Source: Deferribacteres bacterium
Lineage (GTDB): Bacteria > Nitrospirota > Thermodesulfovibrionia > UBA6902
Assembly (NCBI GenBank): GCA_013152795.1
Contig: JAADFS010000317.1
Coordinates: forward strand, 1 to 19,724
Direction of reading: 5' to 3'
Length of the DNA stretch: 19,724 bases
Part shown: positions 13,994 through 19,724 of the stretch, one piece after another
Numbering within the stretch: the stretch's first letter is position 1
Layout: each line of letters opens with the position of its first letter
Made by a program: the position numbers and the translations under genes
Notes under the pieces: model-generated
The model's input: only the letters and a program-made list of their open reading frames with translations
What the model was told of the DNA's origin: nothing
Database searches by the model: none

Positions 13994-15399
13994 AAATCGT
14001 AGCGAATCTCCACGAAACAGCGGTCGTTATCGCCCGCGTTCTGCATTAACCCCCTCCCGGATTCATAAAAGACCACACCGCCGCTCACGCTGAGGCCGTC
14101 GGAAATAGCGTATGTCGCTGTCAGCCGCTGCATTGCCCCGCGTTGAGCCCTCTCGCCGAGAGACACGAACAAGGCCTTTAGTGCCAGTGTATCATTCATG
14201 AATTTCCTGTCGATTCTGAGGGCCGCCTGCAGATCATCCTCCACGGGCAACTCGGGAGAGCCTTTCAGTATGCTGTCAAAGCCGTGCAGGTGCCGGTTGA
14301 CAATCTCGAAACTGACCGTGGTACTGTAAAAGCCGCTGTATTCAATGCCGGCCAGCAGGTCAGTGCGATTATAGTCAGTGCCGTAATCATTCATGAACCG
14401 CAGGCCCCTGAAATGGGCGGCCTCCAGAATATACAGAAAATTCCCCCTCGCTATCTCCGCGGCCACTCCTGCCATCATGATGCGCCGGTGCTCGATGGTT
14501 ACGGGCGAGGCAGGGACAAAGGTCGGTTGGTCATTATAAATGCGTGCCCCGTAAAAGGATATGTCCCAGCCCGGGAATATGCCCTTAAGCTCAACCGCCA
14601 TCCCGGTGTTGTCAAGTGTCCGGGCCGGGAGTTTCTCAGGGGGCATCCTCGTGGAGGAGGCATAGAAATCATGCCCGAAGGCCGGCAGTTTATCAAACCG
14701 GTGCTCGTGCAGGGCTGTGAGTGCAAGGCTCCAGTCACCCCGGAAGTAATCCAGCCTTGTCATGACCAGGGGCAGGCGCAGGTCTTCAATATCAGTAAGC
14801 CCCGGCTCCCGGCGGTCAAGGGGATTGAGTATGTCGGTCACACGGAAGTTGTCAGACCTGCCCCATACCACTATCTGCCTGCCGATCTTTAAATCAAGTG
14901 CCTTGCCGAGCGTTCCCTGCAGGTATGCCTCACGCAGCTCTATCTCTTCTTCGTAATCATTTAGCACTTCAGGGGTATAACCGCTGCGTCCGTTTAAGGC
15001 ATATGCAAGGTCATACCACCCCTTGCCGCTGGCAAAGAGCCTCCATCCCTTCAGGCGCCAGTCAGCCTCTATTTGCAGCTCTGTCCTGAGCCGGGAGAGG
15101 CCGCGCCAGTCGGTCTCCCCCGGCTCAGGTGCATGGTGAGCGAAATTGTATGCGGCCCCCAGCTTGACATAACCACCCAGATTGACCGGAAAAGCCTTCG
15201 CCGGCAGGGGGGTGTCTTCGCTGTCAAGCGGTGCAGTATCGTCAAATCCCTCAAACAGGCTGTCTCCCGCACCCTCCGAAGCAGGGGCCGGGGTTACCAT
15301 GAACACGGACAATAACAGGAAGAATACAATGAGCATCTCCGTGCATGAGAGCCGGTTACGGCCCCTTCTCCAGGCGGCGCACTGTGAACATTCCTTCAT
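13990..15399 (-). CDS. DUF1302-like outer-membrane protein
   Basis: This is a predicted outer-membrane beta-barrel of about 470 residues. A signal sequence MLIVFFLLLSVFMVTPAPAS is visible. The barrel contains the DUF1302 signature IGRQIVVWGRSDNFRVTDIL, followed by NPLDRREPGL and alternating aromatic strands. It ends in the terminal Phe (EIRYDF) expected for BAM-dependent insertion. The start is uncertain: ATG at 15399 has AGGA upstream and overlaps the preceding gene by 44 bp. ATG at 15336 would begin directly at the signal sequence and restart after the upstream stop, and 15426 is also open. As the last gene of the TetR-RND-LolA-like operon, it probably provides the outer-membrane exit or receiving site for an exported hydrophobic substrate. 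Confidence 0.82.
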   Translation of the reverse strand: MKECSQCAAWRRGRNRLSCTEMLIVFFLLLSVFMVTPAPASEGAGDSLFEGFDDTAPLDSEDTPLPAKAFPVNLGGYVKLGAAYNFAHHAPEPGETDWRGLSRLRTELQIEADWRLKGWRLFASGKGWYDLAYALNGRSGYTPEVLNDYEEEIELREAYLQGTLGKALDLKIGRQIVVWGRSDNFRVTDILNPLDRREPGLTDIEDLRLPLVMTRLDYFRGDWSLALTALHEHRFDKLPAFGHDFYASSTRMPPEKLPARTLDNTGMAVELKGIFPGWDISFYGARIYNDQPTFVPASPVTIEHRRIMMAGVAAEIARGNFLYILEAAHFRGLRFMNDYGTDYNRTDLLAGIEYSGFYSTTVSFEIVNRHLHGFDSILKGSPELPVEDDLQAALRIDRKFMNDTLALKALFVSLGERAQRGAMQRLTATYAISDGLSVSGGVVFYESGRGLMQNAGDNDRCFVEIRYDF

Positions 15400-16174
15400 T
15401 AACCGATTCCTGGTTGTACCGCACATTGCTGAATCTCAGTATTGTCTTGTGGACGGTCCGTCCGCCCTGTTTTTTTGTCATGTGGATTTCAGTGGCGGTC
15501 CAGATGTTGTCGATAGGCCTCATGTGTTTCACGTCAAAGTACTTTATGTAACCGCCTTCTTTGAGAAAGTGTACGGCCCGCACTACCATGTAGTTGTCCT
15601 GCCTGACAAAGAGGATAGACTTTGTGTAGCCTGTCTCTTCAATGACCCGCCGGCTGCGCGGTATGCTCTCAATCACCCATACCTTTTTGCCGTAGACAAC
15701 GGCCTCTTTCTGTTTCCTGTAGAAAGTATACCTGTAGTCTTCAAGCCGCCTCCTTGTTAAATCCGCATAAGAGAAATCCGAGCCCATAAAGCTCCTGCTC
15801 TTGTTGCGCGAGGCGATCCTCTTGGTCTTCTTGAGCGCCGGCAGATACAGCCACTGGTCATCATCCTTCCCGGCCGCCCTGTAGTCATACGTGAGAAAGC
15901 CCGTGCCCCTCACATCCGCGGGGGAGAGAAAAAACATCAGCCTGTAACGGTCCTCTCCCTTCTTCATTCCATATGAACGGATGGTGCGCGTGCGCCTTTT
16001 GCCTTTTTTGTCAATCAGTATCATCTGTATATCCGCAATGTACCTGTCGCCGTCATCCCTATCATCCACCTTCTGCATGACTGCGCGTGCCTCCGGATCC
16101 TCTGTGCCTGCATGACTGAGACAGACAGTCAGTGCAAAAAGGACAAGAATGATGATAACAGCCTTTTCTTTCAT
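15356..16174 (-). CDS. LolA-like outer-membrane lipoprotein-sorting family protein
   Basis: A 272-residue periplasmic protein with an N-terminal signal peptide (MKEKAVIIILVLFALTVCLSHA, likely cleavage after SHA). The rest matches the LolA-like 'outer membrane lipoprotein-sorting protein' type. ADIQMILIDKKGKRRTRTI, then RYRLMFFLSPADVRGTGFLT, then DDQWLYLPALKKTKRIASRN are the usual segments in order. Such proteins accompany COG1033 RND exporters and are thought to shuttle a lipid-like cargo across the periplasm. The start codon overlaps the RND stop by four bases (ATGA), with AGGAG upstream, so translation is coupled. The real substrate cannot be read from sequence. Confidence 0.85.
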   Translation of the reverse strand: MKEKAVIIILVLFALTVCLSHAGTEDPEARAVMQKVDDRDDGDRYIADIQMILIDKKGKRRTRTIRSYGMKKGEDRYRLMFFLSPADVRGTGFLTYDYRAAGKDDDQWLYLPALKKTKRIASRNKSRSFMGSDFSYADLTRRRLEDYRYTFYRKQKEAVVYGKKVWVIESIPRSRRVIEETGYTKSILFVRQDNYMVVRAVHFLKEGGYIKYFDVKHMRPIDNIWTATEIHMTKKQGGRTVHKTILRFSNVRYNQESVNEGMFTVRRLEKGP

Positions 16175-18564
16175 CTCTTTCTCCTGTACACAAGGCTGAG
16201 CATGGCCGGAACCAGGAAGAAATCCGCAATTAGCGCAAAAATGACCGCAGAGCCTGTCAGGAGCCCGTTCCTGACAGTGCTTTCAAGATAGGCGGCTGTA
16301 TAGATGAAAAAGCCGCTGCTGAGCACCAGGCTGGTGATGACCATGGCGCGTCCTGTGGAATGGAGGGTCATCCGGACAGAGGTTTCAACATCGCCTGTGT
16401 CTTCATATGCCCTCCGGAAATGATGCAGGAAGTGAATCGTGTCATCCACGACCAGCCCCAGGACAATGCTGCCGATGAGAATCGTGCTCAGGTCCAGGGG
16501 GATACCGGTAATCCCCATGAGCCCCAGGATGCCGATGACCGGTATAACATTTGCGATCATGCTCATCAGGCCGATGCGGATGCGGCCTACCATAAGCACC
16601 ATGAGGAGTGTTATTGCTATTATTGCAAATACATAGCTTTTTGCCATGGAAGTAATGGTGTTCTTGATGACCTGCACGAACATGGGGAGGTGCCCTGTTA
16701 TGGTCACTGATTCACCGGGGAACTGTCTTTCCAGATACGTCTCAACCTCTTCCATGTAATCCTTGTAAAGTATGGCGTCTGTAAACGGCGCGAGCATGGA
16801 GAGCCTGCCGGTCTGATAGGTGCTGTCGGCAAAATCCTGCAGGTCCTCGCTGCCGCTGGATTCAAACAGGAGCAGTTCCTGGGCGATCAGTTCACGGCTC
16901 TGCGGTACGGTATAGGCATCATCCCTGTCTTCATTCAGGGCCCGGTTTATCTCCTTCAGCACATCGGCCAATGACCACGCCTTGCCTGCCTGTATGCCAT
17001 GCACCCTTATGCCGGGAATAAAGGGTGCCGCCGCGTCCATGCGGTGCAGCAGGCCCGGATCATGCAGGCCGTTGTCCCGGCCGGAATCCACCACCGCCTC
17101 AAGCATGACGGTGCCGCCGTTGACCTTGTCAAGGAATTCGGTTGCGGTCCGGACAGGGGATGTCTCCGGAAACCAGGTGAGCGCGTTGTGGGAAAACCTT
17201 ACCGAGACCGTGCCGTACACGGCGGCGGCCGTAAGAAGCGCAAAAACAACTGCAACAGACAGGGGCCGCCGCGTTGTGATCCGGGATATTGCGTCAAAGA
17301 CCCGGTCCGCAACGGGCCGGGCACCCTCTGGTATTGGTTTGCCCTGTTTTACGGGAAATACGGCGATCAGGGCCGGCAGCATGACCACGGTATATAAAAG
17401 GGCCAGCATCACACCGACCGGCGCCACATAGCCGAGCTGGGCCACTGCCCCCACATCGGCAAGGGCAAATGACAGGAGGCCGCAGGCCGTTGTAAGGCTG
17501 GTCATGAGAACCGGCAGCCCTGCATATCCCATGGCCTGGATAACGGCCCCGCGTTTGTCCCCGGTGCTGCGGTAGATTCTGTAGAAAATCGTCAAGATAT
17601 GCACACTGTCGCCTATGCCCACAACAAGGAGGAACGTAGGCAGCATCTGGGTGACCAGTGTAAACGGTATCCCCCACATGCCCATGATCCCGAGGGTGAC
17701 CACGAGGGACAGGGACACCACGAGGAGTGGGTATATCACCCCTGAAATCCTGCGGAACAGTACAAAGAGAAAGAGAACCATCAGCACGAAGGCCAGGGGC
17801 ACCATCCTGCGCAAATCATCCTCTATGCTCCTTGTCAGCTCAGCCACGACAGCCGGCGTGCCCGCGAGGTAAAAGTCGATTCCCTGTCCCTGATATTTTT
17901 CAATCACCCTGTTGATTGCCGTGAATATCTCGATATTCTCATCATTACTCAGGTAATTCCCGCCGGCAACCGGCTGCGGCGGTGCATCCCGGTCAAATCC
18001 CTCAAGCAGCCCCTCTTCAGGGGCCTCTTTGACTGCGCGGGAGCGGATGAGTATGGAGACAATGGACCTGTCTTCGGAAATGAGCAGCCTGTCATAAAGC
18101 GGATACCTGTCGATAATATCCATCACGTGTTCAAGTTCAGCATCAGTGGCAGGCAGGTCCTTCATCAGGTCATCCACAATGAGGGTGTCACCCTCTGCGC
18201 GCAGGGTACGGGCATTTATCAGGCTGGTTATCCTGTCGATATACGGGACAGATGCCTCCAGTTCATTGTGCAACTGATTCAGGGTGGCAATAAAGCCCGG
18301 TGTCAGGCCGTCCCGCGGTTTCATGGCAATGATGAACCGGTCGTCCTGGCCGAATGTGTCCCGGAACCGGTTGTAGGCGACCAGGACCGGATCGTCATCT
18401 TTAAAGAATGTCTCGTCCCGGGTGTCAATACGCAGTTTCGGCAGTTGGCCGGCCAGTGCAAGGCTCAGCAGGAGCACACAGGCAAGGGTGATGTACTTCC
18501 GGTCGTATACAACTGCTGCAAGCCGGGCGAAGAGGGTCTCCAGTTTCTTATGAATCGCCGCCAT
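16171..18564 (-). CDS. RND/MMPL-family exporter (COG1033 type)
   Basis: This is a 797-residue inner-membrane transporter made of two similar halves. Each half has one transmembrane helix, a large periplasmic domain and a five-helix bundle. The first helix is near residue 23 and leads into IDTRDETFFKDDDPVLVAYN, typical of this class. Membrane bundles lie at about 240-400 and 640-795. The second contains GLVVDDTIHFLHHFRRA with the paired acidic residues expected for proton coupling. No membrane-fusion protein gene is present, so it is not a tripartite drug pump. Family relatives (HpnN, MMPL) move lipids. The ATG overlaps the tetR end by 17 bp with GGGAGAG upstream. Confidence 0.9.
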   Translation of the reverse strand: MAAIHKKLETLFARLAAVVYDRKYITLACVLLLSLALAGQLPKLRIDTRDETFFKDDDPVLVAYNRFRDTFGQDDRFIIAMKPRDGLTPGFIATLNQLHNELEASVPYIDRITSLINARTLRAEGDTLIVDDLMKDLPATDAELEHVMDIIDRYPLYDRLLISEDRSIVSILIRSRAVKEAPEEGLLEGFDRDAPPQPVAGGNYLSNDENIEIFTAINRVIEKYQGQGIDFYLAGTPAVVAELTRSIEDDLRRMVPLAFVLMVLFLFVLFRRISGVIYPLLVVSLSLVVTLGIMGMWGIPFTLVTQMLPTFLLVVGIGDSVHILTIFYRIYRSTGDKRGAVIQAMGYAGLPVLMTSLTTACGLLSFALADVGAVAQLGYVAPVGVMLALLYTVVMLPALIAVFPVKQGKPIPEGARPVADRVFDAISRITTRRPLSVAVVFALLTAAAVYGTVSVRFSHNALTWFPETSPVRTATEFLDKVNGGTVMLEAVVDSGRDNGLHDPGLLHRMDAAAPFIPGIRVHGIQAGKAWSLADVLKEINRALNEDRDDAYTVPQSRELIAQELLLFESSGSEDLQDFADSTYQTGRLSMLAPFTDAILYKDYMEEVETYLERQFPGESVTITGHLPMFVQVIKNTITSMAKSYVFAIIAITLLMVLMVGRIRIGLMSMIANVIPVIGILGLMGITGIPLDLSTILIGSIVLGLVVDDTIHFLHHFRRAYEDTGDVETSVRMTLHSTGRAMVITSLVLSSGFFIYTAAYLESTVRNGLLTGSAVIFALIADFFLVPAMLSLVYRRKR

Positions 18565-19174
18565 TTCTTCTCTCCCTTGCCATGATGCCTGTGAGGTACT
18601 GTTGTGTCATGGCTGAAAGTCTCTGCACCGCTGCCCGGGGTGTCACCTCAGGGTTGCGGTAAAAACCGATCAACACGCCCATATATAATGAAAAGAGTGA
18701 GCCTGCTGCAATCCGCTCATCAACGTCAGCCCTGACACTGCCTGATTCCTTTTCCTGTCTGATCAGCCCGGCGATAAACTGCAGGTACTGCTCCACCTGC
18801 CTGGTCAGATGCGGGTTGTCGGCCTCCTGCTCAAACACCGTGTTGCGGATCAGGACACGGTACAGTTGCCTGTTGGTGTCGTAGAAGGAAAACATTGCCC
18901 TGGGTATATGCATGAGCTTTTCAAGCAGGTCCCCTTTCTCGGGGAATGATGCAATGGCCCGGGCGAGCGTATTTTCAATATCCTCATAAAGCGCCACCTC
19001 CAGCAGGGCGGTCTTGTTCCTGAAGTGCGCTATCACAGAGGCAGGGGAAACCCCGGCCTTTCCGGCGATAGCCCGCATGGTGCACCGGTCACCCCCCTTT
19101 TCCAGAAACAGCTCCCTCGCAGCATTAAGAATCAGTTGCCGCGTTTCCGATTTCGATGCCGCACGTCTGTTCAT
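18548..19174 (-). CDS. TetR/AcrR-family transcriptional regulator
   Basis: A 208-residue repressor-type protein. The N-terminal TetR DNA-binding domain reads ETRQLILNAARELFLEKGGD, then the helix-turn-helix MRAIAGKAGVSPASVIAHF (about 32-50). The C-terminal helical ligand domain is variable. I chose the ATG at 19174 (MNRRAASKSE) over an in-frame TTG at 19186, because the TTG lies inside the operator repeat. No ribosome site is evident for either, so the level may be low. It is the first gene of the export operon and sits behind a twin palindrome, indicating it represses itself and the exporter. The ligand is probably the exported compound or a fatty acyl derivative (inference). Confidence 0.92.
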   Translation of the reverse strand: MNRRAASKSETRQLILNAARELFLEKGGDRCTMRAIAGKAGVSPASVIAHFRNKTALLEVALYEDIENTLARAIASFPEKGDLLEKLMHIPRAMFSFYDTNRQLYRVLIRNTVFEQEADNPHLTRQVEQYLQFIAGLIRQEKESGSVRADVDERIAAGSLFSLYMGVLIGFYRNPEVTPRAAVQRLSAMTQQYLTGIMARERRNGGDS

Positions 19175-19183
19175 AAGCCGATT

Positions 19184-19217
19184 CAATAAACATGTTTACT
19201 CAATAAACATGTTTATT
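19184..19217. promoter_or_regulatory. Twin TetR operator
   Basis: The 17-bp unit starting CAATAAACATGTTTA occurs twice in direct tandem (19184-19200, 19201-19217). Each copy contains the perfect 12-bp palindrome TAAACATGTTTA (19187-19198, 19204-19215). It lies between the -10 box and the tetR start and covers the expected transcription start, as expected for a repressor site. Confidence 0.8.
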
Positions 19218-19243
19218 ATAAAAGACAACAGGTGCCCTGTCAA
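19215..19243 (-). promoter_or_regulatory. Perfect consensus promoter of the tetR-RND operon
   Basis: On the minus strand TTGACA (19243-19238) and TATAAT (19220-19215) are exactly 17 bp apart. Transcription would start near 19208, inside the upstream operator copy. A promoter this strong implies tight repression when the regulator is bound. Confidence 0.85.
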
Positions 19244-19269
19244 CCGGAAGACTTTACGGCGGCGGGAGA

Positions 19270-19311
19270 GTTGCGGGTTGCGGGTTCCGAGTTGCACGTT
19301 GCGGGTTCAAC
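19270..19311. repeat. Degenerate heptamer microsatellite (GTTGCGG family, six units)
   Basis: Six 7-mers in register: GTTGCGG, GTTGCGG, GTTCCGA, GTTGCAC, GTTGCGG, GTTCAAC. The reverse complement is the CCGCAAC unit seen at 8894-8921. The array abuts and feeds into a long hairpin. Confidence 0.8.
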
Positions 19312-19349
19312 GGCTGTCATCACAAAATGCATGATAGGCGTTGAACCCG
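19302..19349. other. Long hairpin between tetR and the MNT gene
   Basis: CGGGTTCAACG (19302-19312) pairs perfectly with CGTTGAACCCG (19339-19349). After one G-G mismatch, CTGTCAT pairs with ATGATAG (one G-U), leaving a 10-nt loop. No T-run follows on either strand. It could be a boundary structure or a terminal relic of an inserted element. Confidence 0.6.
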
Positions 19350-19369
19350 TCTATAAAATCAAAAAATTC

Positions 19370-19399
19370 TTGTCAATTCCGGGAAAATTCAGCTACACT
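19370..19399 (+). promoter_or_regulatory. Putative promoter of the MNT gene
   Basis: TTGTCA (19370-19375) and TACACT (19394-19399) are separated by 18 bp, about 70 bp before the GTG start. This is a moderate match. Confidence 0.4.
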
Positions 19400-19468
19400 A
19401 TCGTAAATATTTGAAAATCGTGTAATCAGTGGTTAGCTCGAGAAGACCTCTAAAAAAGCGAGGTAAAA

Positions 19469-19724
19469 GTGAATTTGGAAGCAAGACTCAAAAGATTAAA
19501 AGAGATAAAAACAAATCTCCAACAGAATTATTTTATAAAACAAATTGGGGTATTTGGTTCATACATTAGAGGAGAAGAGGGCTCCGAAAGCGACTTAGAT
19601 ATTTTAGTTGAATTCTACAAACCAATAGATATGTTTAAGTTTATGGAATTGGAAAGACTTCTCTCGGAAGAGTTAAATATAAAAGTAGATCTTGTGAGCA
19701 AAAAGGCTTTGAAACCTTTTATAG
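19469..19724 (+). CDS. MNT-domain nucleotidyltransferase, MntA-like antitoxin (partial, 3' end outside window)
   Basis: The first 85 residues of a minimal nucleotidyltransferase. The catalytic motif GS-x10-DxD is complete: GSY starts at residue 30, followed by IRGEEGSESDLDILVEF, with D42 and D44 as metal ligands. This class is the antitoxin of HEPN/MNT (type VII) toxin-antitoxin pairs, where MntA AMPylates the HEPN toxin; stand-alone copies also exist. The GTG start has GAGG six bases upstream, and no ATG fits better. The gene is visibly AT-rich, with many AAA, ATA and TTA codons unlike its GC-richer neighbours, which suggests horizontal acquisition. A HEPN gene is expected just beyond the right edge but is not seen. 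Confidence 0.85.
   Translation, partial: MNLEARLKRLKEIKTNLQQNYFIKQIGVFGSYIRGEEGSESDLDILVEFYKPIDMFKFMELERLLSEELNIKVDLVSKKALKPFI

Overview
The window carries a dissimilatory sulfate-reduction locus, an operon of two lipoproteins and a putative regulator, and a lipid-type RND export operon. The genome has moderate-to-high GC. The gene set (sat, aprBA, qmoAB) and the heptamer microsatellites suggest a Gram-negative sulfate reducer or sulfur disproportionator, most likely Nitrospirota (Thermodesulfovibrio-like) or Desulfobacterota. The sequence alone does not decide which. Outer-membrane and lipoprotein genes confirm a diderm envelope.

Positions 1-8000 (minus strand, read right to left): adk, sat, aprB, aprA, qmoA, qmoB (qmoB runs off the left edge). 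Sat activates sulfate to APS using ATP. AprBA reduces APS to sulfite and AMP. QmoAB (with QmoC presumably outside) passes electrons from the quinone pool to AprBA. Adk recycles the AMP. An AT-rich upstream region (about 8100-8210) holds two plausible promoters, one overlapping an 18-bp tandem duplication. aprA is split by a frameshift at a 4-bp tandem duplication (4198-4205). A good hairpin terminator lies between aprA and qmoA.

Positions 8200-8970: a roughly 108-nt stretch able to fold into a three-way junction, a small ten-cysteine protein gene (minus strand), and a divergent intergenic region with a heptamer array.

Positions 8930-12550 (plus strand): a perfect TTGACA-N17-TATAAT promoter placed so that its transcript should be leaderless. 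It drives a DUF6502-like helix-turn-helix protein, a six-repeat DUF5666-type lipoprotein and a DUF4382-type lipoprotein. This conserved-hypothetical cassette is the best candidate here for an undescribed system.

Positions 12600-13993: a small four-helix membrane protein (minus), a long perfect hairpin, then a small basic protein and a zinc-ribbon protein (plus).

Positions 13990-19250 (minus strand): a tightly overlapping operon of a TetR regulator, a COG1033-type RND/MMPL exporter, a LolA-like periplasmic protein and a DUF1302-like outer-membrane protein. It has a second perfect consensus promoter followed by two copies of a 12-bp palindrome, a probable autoregulatory operator. The right edge is an AT-rich, probably acquired MNT-type nucleotidyltransferase (MntA-like antitoxin), cut by the window end.
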